Source of the DNA: an uncultured Prevotella sp.
GTDB taxonomy: Bacteria; Bacteroidota; Bacteroidia; Bacteroidales; Bacteroidaceae
NCBI GenBank assembly: GCA_900547085.1
Contig: URFI01000002.1
Location: 1-41,543 of the forward strand
Direction of reading: 5' to 3'
DNA length: 41,543 nucleotides
The stretch's first letter is position 1, and the number at the start of each line of letters is the position of its first letter. Below, piece by piece: positions 8,494-16,718 of this stretch. The notes below the pieces were generated by a model. It saw nothing but the letters and a program-made list of their open reading frames with translations, was not told the origin of the DNA and did not search any database. A program made the position numbers and the translations under genes.

Positions 8494-8528
8494 TTTGTCG
8501 GTTTATTGGAAACTATTTTGTACTTTTG
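8494..8528 (+). promoter_or_regulatory. Promoter of the pseudopilin-like / DUF3822 / rsmD operon
   Basis: TTTG at 8494-8497 and TACTTTTG at 8521-8528 match the -33 and -7 elements with a 23-nt spacer. Initiation would be near 8532, inside the longer possible reading frame starting at 8495, which supports the later start at 8579. Confidence 0.6.
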
Positions 8529-8578
8529 CAAGTGTAAGATGGTTCGCCATACGCACAAAGATACAACAAAAATCGGTC

Positions 8579-9061
8579 ATGAAAGTCAAAGTAAAGCATA
8601 ATTATCTTTTAACCTGCTGCGTCTTGATTCTGGCCATATTGTGCATCTTGAGCATCTACGGTCCCATCCACTTCAAGCAGCAACAGACTGAACGGGAAAC
8701 AGAAGTGAAGCACCATTTGGTGCAAATACGCTTGGCCGAAGAGAAATACCGCATGGCCACGGGAGGCTATACCGCCAGCTTCGATAGCCTGATACGGCGG
8801 GGCTTGCTGACCGACTCTCTGCGGTTTGTTCCGCATACCAACCACAAGCAGTTCGAGATAGAAACCGCCATGCAGCTCTCTAAGTCAGGGCGACAGCTGC
8901 CATTGATGGAATGCAGGGCCTATTATGCTGACTTTTTACAGGGATTGGACCAGCAAGCCATCCAACAATTGATTGACGACGAGAATGCAGCGGGACGCTT
9001 TCCCGGACTGAAAATCGGTGACCTTAACACTTCAAACAACAATGCCGGAAACTGGGAATGA
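8579..9061 (+). CDS. Pseudopilin-like single-pass membrane protein of unknown function
   Basis: 160 residues from the ATG at 8579, chosen because the promoter lies upstream of it and it gives a normal Lys-rich N-terminus. Residues about 8-26 form one transmembrane helix, followed by a long charged helix and a segment reading AEEKYRMATGGYTASFDSL, which resembles the post-helix region of type IV pilins and type II pseudopilins. No prepilin peptidase site is visible. The rest is polar and ends in a Asn/Gly-rich tail. Its 3' end overlaps the DUF3822 gene by 20 nt, so the two are translationally linked. Function is unknown; the pilin likeness is a fold-level impression only. Confidence 0.75.
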   Translation: MKVKVKHNYLLTCCVLILAILCILSIYGPIHFKQQQTERETEVKHHLVQIRLAEEKYRMATGGYTASFDSLIRRGLLTDSLRFVPHTNHKQFEIETAMQLSKSGRQLPLMECRAYYADFLQGLDQQAIQQLIDDENAAGRFPGLKIGDLNTSNNNAGNWE

Positions 9062-9860
9062 CATACAAAGAAAGAGAGCAAGGCTGACTTTCAGAGTTAG
9101 TCAGCACTCCTTGAGTTTCTCCGTGATAGACAATTCCACGGAGAGCCAATTGGCTTTCGAGCCTTATATCCTCAAGAGTGGCATTTCGTTGGCTGCCAAC
9201 TTACGCGAAGCCTTTGAAGAAAGCGACCTGCTCTCGTATGGCTACCAGCGGGCACAGGTGATGGTCGACTCGCCCGTTCTGATGATTCCCATTGACGAAT
9301 TTGATGAAAGTGCCATCGAAATCCTTTACCATCACACCTTCATCGGGCATGGCGACAGCGCAGTGTTGCACGCTATTCTGCCCAATCTCAATGCTGTGGC
9401 CGTGTTCTCCATGAACAAAGACCTGAAATTGGTCATCACAGACCATTTCAACGACGTGCGTTTCCATCCCATGTTGCAGCCGGTTTGGAGCTATCTACAT
9501 AAGCGAAGTTTCACGGGAGCGTACCAAAAACTGTACGCATACTTTCATGATAAGAAGGTAGACGTGTTCTGTTTTCAGCACAACCGCTTCAAGTTTTGCA
9601 ACACGTTCAATGCGGCAAGTGCGCAAGATGCCATCTACTTTCTGCTGTATGCATGGAAGTTGCTGGCTTTGGACACCGAGAAAGACGAGCTGCATATAGC
9701 GGGCGACGTTCCCGAACGCAAATGGTTGACCGACAACCTGCACCGCTATTTGCAAAAAGTATATTACATCAATCCCGCAGCAGAGTTCAACCGTGCTCCC
9801 ATCATCAACATTAAAGGAATCACATTCGACCTTATCACCCTCTTTTTGAAAGGAAAATAA
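9042..9860 (+). CDS. DUF3822 family protein
   Basis: 272 residues from the ATG at 9042; an alternative start at 9018 adds eight residues. The protein is soluble with alternating beta strands and acidic loops (for example VMVDSPVLMIPIDEFDE near 75-91 and LKLVITDHFNDVRFHPM near 130-146). The DUF3822 family is found next to rsmD across Bacteroidales, and some members look like actin/hexokinase-fold proteins, but I see no clear phosphate loop here. The stop codon overlaps the rsmD start (TAATG), so the two are translationally coupled. Function is unknown. Confidence 0.8.
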   Translation: MPETGNDIQRKRARLTFRVSQHSLSFSVIDNSTESQLAFEPYILKSGISLAANLREAFEESDLLSYGYQRAQVMVDSPVLMIPIDEFDESAIEILYHHTFIGHGDSAVLHAILPNLNAVAVFSMNKDLKLVITDHFNDVRFHPMLQPVWSYLHKRSFTGAYQKLYAYFHDKKVDVFCFQHNRFKFCNTFNAASAQDAIYFLLYAWKLLALDTEKDELHIAGDVPERKWLTDNLHRYLQKVYYINPAAEFNRAPIINIKGITFDLITLFLKGK

Positions 9861-10402
9861 TGCGCATCATCACAGGCTTATACAAGGGAAGACACTTCGA
9901 CATACCCCACACGTTCAAAGCCAGACCCACGACAGACTATGCTAAAGAGAGCATCTTCAACGTGCTGAACGGCTACATTGACTTTGAAGGAGCCATGGCT
10001 TTAGACCTCTTTGCTGGCACTGGCAGCATCTCCATGGAACTGTTGTCGCGTGGGTGTGAGCAGGTAGTGAGCGTGGAAGCCGACCGTGACCATGCCAACT
10101 TGATTCGCCATTGCATGCAGAAATTAGGAACAGAGAAGAATGTTTTGATTCGAGGTGATGTGTTTCGCTTCCTGAAAAATTGCCATCAGCGGTTCGATTT
10201 CATCTTTGCTGACCCTCCATACACCTTACCCGAACTGGAGAAGATACCCTCACTTGTTCTGCAATATGACCTGCTGAAGCCAAACGGCGTATTCGTATTC
10301 GAACACGGAAAGAAGAATGATTTCAGCACATTGCCGCAATATGTCGAACACAGACACTACGGCAGCGTCAACTTTACCATATTCCAATCCAAAGACATGT
10401 AA
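9860..10402 (+). CDS. rsmD: 16S rRNA (guanine(966)-N(2))-methyltransferase RsmD
   Basis: 180 residues. It methylates G966 of 16S rRNA in the 30S subunit using S-adenosylmethionine. The N-terminal MRIITGLYKGR and RPTTDYAKESIFN blocks are typical of RsmD. The SAM-binding motif LDLFAGTGSISMELLSRG lies near 49-66 and the N-6/N-2 amino-methyltransferase motif ADPPY near 116-120. It is the last gene of its operon and faces the cardiolipin synthase gene with only 22 nt between their stop codons. Confidence 0.95.
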   Translation: MRIITGLYKGRHFDIPHTFKARPTTDYAKESIFNVLNGYIDFEGAMALDLFAGTGSISMELLSRGCEQVVSVEADRDHANLIRHCMQKLGTEKNVLIRGDVFRFLKNCHQRFDFIFADPPYTLPELEKIPSLVLQYDLLKPNGVFVFEHGKKNDFSTLPQYVEHRHYGSVNFTIFQSKDM

Positions 10403-10424
10403 TCGCTGACGAAGGGAAGCGTCA

Positions 10425-11921
10425 TCATAGAAGCGGAGCAAGCAGACGTACCAGCGACTCCCAAAGCCTGTTTAAGAACGGCCTACGCTTCAAATCCGTC
10501 AGCCTGTCGATAAGCACACACGATTCCTGATCGGTCAAAAAGACCTGCTTCATGCGCAAAGCCAGCTCCTCATCATAAAAGAAAATGTTAGCCTCGAAGT
10601 TGTTTTCAAAGCTACGGAAGTCGATGTTGGTGGAGCCACATGTACACAAACTGTCATCAGCCACCAAGAGTTTAGAATGATTGAACCCCGCTTTGTAGAA
10701 ATAAACCTTCACGCCCGCCTCAATCATGATAGGGATATACGACCTGCTGGCCCATTCAACTAACTTCACGTCCCCATGCCTTGGCAGCATCAGTTGCACG
10801 TCAACACCAGTCAGGGCCGCTGTGCGAATGGCGAAAAGCACTGGCTCCGTGGGTAGAAAATAAGGTGTTTCCATGTAGACATAATGGCGGGCTTCGAGCA
10901 AGATGCGCACATATCCCTGCATTATTTCAGGCCAAGGCGAGATAGGACTGCTGGTCACAACCTGCGCAAGACAATTGTTTACGATGGGTTGTTCAAAGGG
11001 TGGATAATACTTTTGACTGCTGATGAGCGTCCTATCCACGAAATACCAATCTACCAAAAAAGCACGCTGTATGGCGTACACGGCTCCCCCGCGCACCTTC
11101 ATGTGCGTATCTCTCCATGGCTGTTTGGCCGAGCCGCGCATGTAGCGCATGGCAATGTTCATGCCACCGATAAAACCTATCTGCCCATCTACGACGGCCA
11201 GCTTGCGGTGATTGCGGTAGTTTACCTTGCCAGTGAATGCCGGAAAGTGCACCGGCATGAAAGAACGCACATCAACACCGGCGTTGCGAAGCCGCTCAAA
11301 ATACCTGCCTGGAACCTTCCAACAACCCACATAGTCGTAAATCAGTCGCACCTCGATACCCTCCCGCGCCCTGTCTATCAAGGCATCGGCAATCAACTGC
11401 GACAGCGGGTCGTCTTCGATGATGTACGTATCGATGTGTATGTGATGTTTGGCACTGCCTATCGCTTTTAGTAACCCCAGGAAGAAGTCGGCCCCTTCGG
11501 TATAGATTTCCACCTCGTTGTCCTTGAATGGTAACGACATGTTTTGATTGGCGAACAGCTGAATCAACGGTTGATACCGTTCGGGCAGCATCAAATCTTT
11601 CTGTTCGGCAAACTCCAACATCGAACGCTTGGTGAGTTGGTCGATGCTTCGCTGACTCATCATGCGCTGTTTGCGCGTGTTTTGGCCGAAGAAGAAATAA
11701 AGAATGATGCCCACGATGGGTAAGAAAATAAGCACGAGCAACCACGCCATTGTCTTCGACGGTTGCCGGTTGTCTAACAAGACGGTGACAATGGTGCCGA
11801 TAATGATGATCAAATAGATCAAGATAAGTGTCCAATGAAGGTAAACCATAGTATTGTTTATGCTGCTGGCAAGTCCGATTTGTCGGTCGGTTGGCACGAT
11901 AAAGTCGCGCCAGCGTTTCAT
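10425..11921 (-). CDS. cls: Cardiolipin synthase
   Basis: 498 residues. It condenses phosphatidylglycerol to cardiolipin in the inner membrane. There are two N-terminal transmembrane helices (about 28-47 and 58-79) and two phospholipase D HKD motifs: HRKLAVVDG with H238 and K240, and HSKLLVADD near 418-426. Each is followed by the usual GG-N or GS-N-D signature. Met25 is an alternative start that would begin just before the first helix. It lies 8 nt after dnaG and is probably co-transcribed with it. Confidence 0.95.
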   Translation of the reverse strand: MKRWRDFIVPTDRQIGLASSINNTMVYLHWTLILIYLIIIIGTIVTVLLDNRQPSKTMAWLLVLIFLPIVGIILYFFFGQNTRKQRMMSQRSIDQLTKRSMLEFAEQKDLMLPERYQPLIQLFANQNMSLPFKDNEVEIYTEGADFFLGLLKAIGSAKHHIHIDTYIIEDDPLSQLIADALIDRAREGIEVRLIYDYVGCWKVPGRYFERLRNAGVDVRSFMPVHFPAFTGKVNYRNHRKLAVVDGQIGFIGGMNIAMRYMRGSAKQPWRDTHMKVRGGAVYAIQRAFLVDWYFVDRTLISSQKYYPPFEQPIVNNCLAQVVTSSPISPWPEIMQGYVRILLEARHYVYMETPYFLPTEPVLFAIRTAALTGVDVQLMLPRHGDVKLVEWASRSYIPIMIEAGVKVYFYKAGFNHSKLLVADDSLCTCGSTNIDFRSFENNFEANIFFYDEELALRMKQVFLTDQESCVLIDRLTDLKRRPFLNRLWESLVRLLAPLL

Positions 11922-11929
11922 TTTTGGTG

Positions 11930-13915
11930 TTACACGATGATGTTGTTGCCCAACTGTTTGGCCAAGGCATTGCGTATTTGGTGCATGTCTTTATATTCCA
12001 GCATGAGCTGTTGCATGCGTTCAGCGTCGTTCGACGCCTCAGCTATCTCGCGCATCAGGTCTTTCAACCGCTGTTCAACATAGTCCATGCGGTAATCCAT
12101 CACCAAGTGGATGGTATGGTTTCGGAGAGCCTCTTGCGCCTCTCTCGCCAATTGTTCCTCGTCCATGTATTTCGTTTCAGATGCAGGTTTTTGTGTTTCC
12201 ATCACCTGATAAGCATCCATGCTCAACTTGCTGGCCAGTTTGCTGATTTCAATATCGTCATGATGCACGAAGTATTGTTCAGCTACAAAGCCTTCTTCTC
12301 CGCTGTGACTGACAGCCTCTGACAGAATGCGCCTGTAGAGTTCGTTGCCCAATTGCAGCTGGTCACCATTCAAGATGTAGTCGATATATTGAGCCACGGT
12401 GAAGTTTACGACGTTGTGATTATCATCTTCCACGCCCTCGTAAATCAGCTGCTCGCCCTTTCTAATCACCAGTTGAATGAGCATCAGTTCTACCTTCGAA
12501 GCCTGTGCCATGGGCTTTGCAGACGGTGTGGGGTGCGAAACGGGTACGGACTGCGCCGCCTGCATGGCCGTTCTTTGCTGCTCTGTGGTTCTGGCACCTC
12601 GATTTTCTCGGATGTAACGATTCATGGTGTTAATCAAAGTCTGCTCACTCATCCCGATTCTGCGCGCGCAATCCTGCACATAAGTATCACGCAGAATCTG
12701 ATTGGGCACCACGGCAATGCTGCTGATAATGGAGTTGATGCCCTCCGAACGCTTGAAGGGGTCGGCGACATCTCGCACCATCATGTCGGTCTTGAACTGT
12801 ATGAAGTCAACCTGATGCTTGTCGATGTACGCTTTGAAGTCATCGGCCGAATGTTTTCGTGCAAAGCTGTCAGGGTCGTCACCGTCAGGCAAAAGCAGTA
12901 TCTTCACATTCATTCCCTCACTCAAAAGCATGTCCATTCCTCGGAAGGCCGCATGGATGCCGGCAGCGTCACCATCATATAATAAGGTGATGTTGGACGT
13001 GAATCGGTGCAGAATGTGAATCTGATGCATGCTGAGCGCCGTTCCCGAGTTGGCCACCACGTTCTCTACGCCGCACTGGTGCATGGAGATGACGTCGGTA
13101 TAGCCCTCCACCATGTATACCCAGTCTTCTTTCGCGATGGCCTTCTTCGCCTGGTAGATGCCGTACAGCTCACGGTCTTTTTGGTAAATCTCGGATGCCG
13201 GCGAGTTGACATATTTCTGATTGACGCCCTTGGTACGCGAGTCGAGCACGCGACCACCGAAACCTACCACCTTGCCATTGAGTCCTATCCACGGAAAGAT
13301 AACCCGTCCGCTGTACCGGTCGATTAAATCACCACGCTCGGTTTTATAACAAATGCCCGTTTTCAGTAAGAACTCTTCCTGATAACCCTTGCCGATGGCC
13401 GTCCGTGACAGCAGCGTGCGGTCGGGCAGGTCGTACCCCAACTGGAACTTCCGGATGATGTCATCGCGAAAACCACGACTACGAAAATACTGCATGCCAA
13501 TGGCTTGTCCGTCCGGGTGGTTGTGCAACAAGTCACTGAAATAGCCCGCTGCCCACTCGTTGACGATGAACATCGACTCGCGCTCGCTCTGTTCGCGCCG
13601 TTCCTCATCCGTCATCTCGCGTTCACGGATTTCGATATGATACTTGCGAGCCAGCCAACGCAGGGCCTCGGGATAATTCATCTGCTCGTGTTCCATGATA
13701 AACCCGATGGCGTTTCCACCCTTTCCGCACCCGAAACAATGGCAGGTGCCGCGGGCAGGTGAAACGATGAAAGAGGGTGTCTTCTCGTTATGAAACGGAC
13801 AAAGACCCTTGTAGTTGGCGCCACTCTTGCGAAGTGTCACAAACTCACTCACCACATCCACGATGTTGGCCGTGTCTTTTATCCGTTCAACGGTGGCTCT
13901 GTCTATCATAGTCAT
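11930..13915 (-). CDS. dnaG: DNA primase DnaG
   Basis: 661 residues. It synthesises RNA primers at the replication fork. The N-terminal CHC2 zinc finger is intact (C39, H42, C60, C63), followed by the RNA polymerase core (LGYDLPDRTLL, FPWIGLNGKVVGFGGR) and the Toprim motif VEGYTD near 270-275 with the DGDAAG block near 318-323. The C-terminal region is the DnaB-helicase-binding part. The preferred start is probably Met3 (13909, MIDRATVERIK) rather than Met1. A -7 element ends only 2 nt before the first ATG, so the mRNA may be leaderless. Confidence 0.97.
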   Translation of the reverse strand: MTMIDRATVERIKDTANIVDVVSEFVTLRKSGANYKGLCPFHNEKTPSFIVSPARGTCHCFGCGKGGNAIGFIMEHEQMNYPEALRWLARKYHIEIREREMTDEERREQSERESMFIVNEWAAGYFSDLLHNHPDGQAIGMQYFRSRGFRDDIIRKFQLGYDLPDRTLLSRTAIGKGYQEEFLLKTGICYKTERGDLIDRYSGRVIFPWIGLNGKVVGFGGRVLDSRTKGVNQKYVNSPASEIYQKDRELYGIYQAKKAIAKEDWVYMVEGYTDVISMHQCGVENVVANSGTALSMHQIHILHRFTSNITLLYDGDAAGIHAAFRGMDMLLSEGMNVKILLLPDGDDPDSFARKHSADDFKAYIDKHQVDFIQFKTDMMVRDVADPFKRSEGINSIISSIAVVPNQILRDTYVQDCARRIGMSEQTLINTMNRYIRENRGARTTEQQRTAMQAAQSVPVSHPTPSAKPMAQASKVELMLIQLVIRKGEQLIYEGVEDDNHNVVNFTVAQYIDYILNGDQLQLGNELYRRILSEAVSHSGEEGFVAEQYFVHHDDIEISKLASKLSMDAYQVMETQKPASETKYMDEEQLAREAQEALRNHTIHLVMDYRMDYVEQRLKDLMREIAEASNDAERMQQLMLEYKDMHQIRNALAKQLGNNIIV

Positions 13916-13916
13916 G

Positions 13917-13924
13917 CAAAGTTA
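13917..13924 (-). promoter_or_regulatory. -7 element directly in front of dnaG
   Basis: The minus strand reads TAACTTTG, a full TAnnTTTG match, ending 2 nt from the first possible ATG. The expected start of transcription falls at about 13913-13909, on the start codons themselves. The -33 position has only a partial match. Confidence 0.5.
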
Positions 13925-14222
13925 ACGAATAAAATATGAAGTGCCGAATATTCTCTTCCCTATTTTTCAGAATATTTATCTACGTCTGCCGCTGTTTCAT
14001 TTCATACGTCATGGCCCATCCTGAGCTTGCTGCGACCCATTTCCTTACCATAAAGAGCTGCCGGAAAGCCTGTCATCACGCCTCTTGAAAACACGCAAGT
14101 GGGGCATCCTTGTAAGGCGGTTTCCGGCATTGGATTATATCTTTATTTCATTTATAATAAGACACTTAGCTCATTTTCCTGCTTGATACGTTCCTCTTGC
14201 TCATGACTTGCCAATCCAAACT

Positions 14223-14300
14223 CATTGACTTTGGCAGACAAAGTCAATGGGTTTGGGCATCAAAGTCAATGAGTTTGGCACACAAAGTCATTGCTATTGG
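14223..14300. repeat. 22-bp periodic repeat with CAAAGTCA core
   Basis: CAAAGTCA occurs at 14239, 14261 and 14283, exactly 22 bp apart, each followed by an AATG- or TTG-type and GTTTGG-like extension. The first copy also forms a perfect 11-bp inverted repeat with CATTGACTTTG at 14223-14233, with a 5-bp spacer. The same word recurs in other intergenic stretches at 22855 and 34935. Confidence 0.75.
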
Positions 14301-14375
14301 AAATCATGCAAATAGCGGCTTGATTTATCATGTTTCGCCCTTGATGCATAAGGAATGTGAAACCGAATCCTGATT

Positions 14376-14389
14376 GTGCATTTATGCAC
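14376..14389. promoter_or_regulatory. Palindromic candidate operator upstream of etfB
   Basis: GTGCAT-TT-ATGCAC is a perfect palindrome whose right edge is 8 bp upstream of the -33 element, a normal place for an activator such as a Crp/Fnr-family dimer. The regulator is unknown. Confidence 0.4.
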
Positions 14390-14396
14390 CCATTTT

Positions 14397-14428
14397 TTTG
14401 GGTAGGAACCAAAAAGTTAGTACATTTG
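14397..14428 (+). promoter_or_regulatory. Promoter of the etf / acyl-CoA dehydrogenase operon
   Basis: TTTG at 14397-14400 and TACATTTG at 14421-14428 are separated by 20 nt, matching the Bacteroidota housekeeping promoter. The predicted start near 14432 leaves a leader of about 63 nt. Confidence 0.75.
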
Positions 14429-14494
14429 CGAGCAGACAAAAGTCCTGAAAGGAATCTGTTAACGACCATTATATTATAACACAGAATATATTCT

Positions 14495-15364
14495 ATGAAA
14501 CTGAAAATCGTTGTACTTGCCAAACAAGTACCTGACACAAGAAACGTCGGAAAGGATGCCATGACCGAGCAAGGTACGGTGAATCGAGCCGCACTGCCCG
14601 CCATTTTTAATCCCGAAGACTTGAATGCCCTGGAACAAGCGCTGCGAATTAAGAAGCAAAATCCAGGTTCTACCGTGGGCGTGTTGACCATGGGACCACC
14701 GCGTGCGGCTGAAATCATTCGCCAAGGTTTGTTCCGCGGCGCCGACACCGGATGGCTGCTGACCGACCGTTTGTTTGCCGGAGCCGACACGCTGGCCACG
14801 TCTTACGCGCTGGCCACGGCCATCAAAAAGATAGGACATGTAGACTTGGTGATTGGAGGCCGTCAGGCTATCGATGGCGACACGGCACAAGTAGGTCCGC
14901 AGGTTGCTCAGAAACTAGGCCTCAACCAGGTGACCTACGCCGAAGAAATATTGAAGATAGAAAACGGAAAGGCTACTATTCGCCGCTTGATTGATGGCGG
15001 TGTCGAGACGGTAGAGGCTCCATTGCCCGTGGTTGTCACGGTGAATGGCAGTGCGGCCCCATGCCGTCCTTGCCATGCCAAACTGGTGATGAAGTACAAG
15101 TACGCCACCTGTCCGATGGAACGGAAAGGCGATGAACCATGGACTGAACTCTATGAGCAGCGTCCTTACCTCACATTGAATCAATGGTCGGTGGCCGATG
15201 TGGACGGCGACCCAGCGCAGTGTGGTCTTTCGGGCTCGCCAACGAAGGTGAAGTCGGTGCAGAACATCGTGTTCCAAGCCAAGGAGAGCAAAACGCTTAC
15301 CTCATCTGATGAGGATGTGAAAGCACTGATGAAAGAGTTGATTGAAGAAAAGATTATTGGGTAA
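14495..15364 (+). CDS. etfB: Electron transfer flavoprotein beta subunit
   Basis: 289 residues. With EtfA it forms a cytosolic FAD/AMP flavoprotein that passes electrons between acyl-CoA dehydrogenases and other carriers. Family marks: MKLKIVVLAKQVPDT at the N-terminus, GVLTMGPPRAAEI near 64-76, LVIGGRQAIDGDTAQVGPQ near 118-136 (the AMP-binding region), and PLPVVVTVNGSAAPCRP near 176-192. Length is slightly above the 250-260 of classical EtfB, as in other anaerobe homologues. It is the first gene of the operon. An inverted-repeat element lies between its stop and etfA. Confidence 0.94.
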   Translation: MKLKIVVLAKQVPDTRNVGKDAMTEQGTVNRAALPAIFNPEDLNALEQALRIKKQNPGSTVGVLTMGPPRAAEIIRQGLFRGADTGWLLTDRLFAGADTLATSYALATAIKKIGHVDLVIGGRQAIDGDTAQVGPQVAQKLGLNQVTYAEEILKIENGKATIRRLIDGGVETVEAPLPVVVTVNGSAAPCRPCHAKLVMKYKYATCPMERKGDEPWTELYEQRPYLTLNQWSVADVDGDPAQCGLSGSPTKVKSVQNIVFQAKESKTLTSSDEDVKALMKELIEEKIIG

Positions 15365-15373
15365 GGAGCGGCG

Positions 15374-15554
15374 GCCTCTCCCCCGACCCCTCCCCAAAGG
15401 GGAGGGGAGTAGTTACTTTCTTTTTAACAAGGAGGTTGACGGGGAAGACTTAATCAATAATTATCAAAACAAGGAATTAAACGATAGAAAGTCCTCATCA
15501 CCTGCAAACAGTCTAATGACTCCCCTCCCTTTTGGGGAGGGGTTGGGGGAGAGG
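15374..15554. mobile_element. REP/BIME-like inverted-repeat element between etfB and etfA
   Basis: Two C/G-rich arms, 15374-15410 and 15519-15554, are near-perfect reverse complements (37 and 36 nt, starting GCCTCTCCCCC and ending GGGGGAGAGGC). Each arm contains its own smaller palindrome (CTCCCC...GGGGAG). The 108 bp between them are A/T-rich. This resembles the short palindromic REP or BIME elements dispersed through bacterial genomes by RAYT transposases. No transposase is present here. In the RNA the arms could form a strong stem-loop between the two subunit genes. Confidence 0.75.
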
Positions 15555-15575
15555 CTTTTTAACACCAAAATGTAT

Positions 15576-16598
15576 ATGAACAACGTATTTGTATATTGCG
15601 AGATAGAAGGCACAACCGTTGCCGAGGTATCTCAAGAACTGCTCACCAAAGGGCGCACGCTGGCCAACCAACTGGGCGTCGAGCTGCATGCGCTGGCAGT
15701 GGGCACGGGCATCAAGGGCAACGTAGAGAACCAGATACTGCCTTATGGCGTTGATAAATTGTTTGTCTTCGACGGAGAAGGATTGTATCCTTATACGTCG
15801 GCACCACACACGGATATCATGGTAAAACTGTTCCAAACAGAGCAACCGCAGATATGCTTGATGGGTGCGACGGTAATCGGTCGCGACTTGGGACCGCGCG
15901 TGTCGTCATCGCTCACCAGTGGACTGACGGCTGATTGTACGCAATTGGAGATTGGCGATTACGACGACCGCAAAGCCCAAAAACACTATGACAATTTGCT
16001 TTATCAAATCAGACCGGCCTTTGGCGGCAACATCGTGGCCACCATCGTCAACCCCGACCATCGTCCACAAATGGCTACCGTGCGTTCGGGAGTGATGAAG
16101 AAGGCGCTCTATGAGGGCGAGGCGAAAGGCGAGGTGGTGTATCCCGTGGTAACGGAATACGTCAGTCCGGAGTCGTATGTCGTCAAGGTACTCGAACGAC
16201 ATGTAGAGGAAGCCAAACACAACTTGACGGGTGCGCCCATCATTGTGGCGGGTGGCTATGGCGTAGGAAGCAAAGAGGCATTCCATCTTTTATACGAATT
16301 GGCCGACGTGTTACACGGTGAGGTGGGTGCCAGTCGTGCGGCTGTTGACGCAGGTTGGATAGAGAATGACCGCCAGATTGGTCAAACGGGTGTTACGGTG
16401 CATCCCAAGGTGTACATCGCCTGCGGCATCTCCGGCCAGATTCAGCATGTGGCTGGTATGCAAGACGCAGGCATCATCATCGCCATCAACACCGATGCCG
16501 ACGCCCCCATCAACCAGTTGGCCGACTATGTCATCACTGGCTCGATAGAAGAGGTGGTACCCAAAATGATTAAATATTATAAGGAGAACAGCAAATAA
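15576..16598 (+). CDS. etfA: Electron transfer flavoprotein alpha subunit
   Basis: 340 residues from MNNVFVYCEIEGT; the ATG at 15570 is an equally close alternative. It carries FAD and pairs with EtfB. The FAD-binding C-terminal half is clear: APIIVAGGYGVGSKEAF near 216-232, GASRAAVDAGW near 246-256, the QIGQTGVTVHPKVYIACGISGQIQH stretch near 262-286, and IIAINTDADAPINQLADY near 296-313. The frame is open upstream to 15342 only because the inverted-repeat element happens to have no stop in this frame; that extension has no EtfA sequence and is low-complexity. A four-helix-bundle cassette separates it from the dehydrogenase. Confidence 0.94.
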   Translation: MNNVFVYCEIEGTTVAEVSQELLTKGRTLANQLGVELHALAVGTGIKGNVENQILPYGVDKLFVFDGEGLYPYTSAPHTDIMVKLFQTEQPQICLMGATVIGRDLGPRVSSSLTSGLTADCTQLEIGDYDDRKAQKHYDNLLYQIRPAFGGNIVATIVNPDHRPQMATVRSGVMKKALYEGEAKGEVVYPVVTEYVSPESYVVKVLERHVEEAKHNLTGAPIIVAGGYGVGSKEAFHLLYELADVLHGEVGASRAAVDAGWIENDRQIGQTGVTVHPKVYIACGISGQIQHVAGMQDAGIIIAINTDADAPINQLADYVITGSIEEVVPKMIKYYKENSK

Positions 16599-16616
16599 AT
16601 CCCCCCCGACTAGGGG

Positions 16617-16675
16617 GAGTTAATAGGAGTAATATCGGAGTTATAGGCCTTCAGCCATGGGAGTTAACAGACATT
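16617..16675 (+). repeat. Left inverted repeat of the four-helix-bundle cassette
   Basis: It begins GAGTTAATAGGAGTAATATC and ends in GGGAGTTAACAGACATTA. It is the reverse complement, with mismatches, of the two right-end repeats. A short CCCCC-GACTA-GGGGG hairpin (16603-16617) touches its outer edge. Confidence 0.65.
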
Positions 16676-16718
16676 AGTTCTCTTAGTCACCCTGTTGGAA
16701 AGTAATAACGCACATGAG

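Larger units (their letters stand above)
13916..14494. other. 579-bp intergenic region between dnaG and etfB
   Basis: Divergent promoter region. It holds the dnaG -7 element at the left end, an interrupted inverted repeat (GCCGGAAA at 14060-14067 against 14121-14128), a 22-bp-period repeat at 14223-14300, a 14-bp palindrome at 14376-14389 and the etfB promoter. No gene is evident. Confidence 0.75.

Noticed and set aside
14223..14300. Possible CRISPR array
   Set aside because: Only three short cores at 22-bp period with similar rather than unique spacers, and no cas genes.
15342..15575. N-terminal extension of EtfA read through the inverted-repeat element
   Set aside because: It overlaps the end of etfB, is low-complexity and derives from the palindromic element. 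EtfA similarity begins at MNNVFVYCE.
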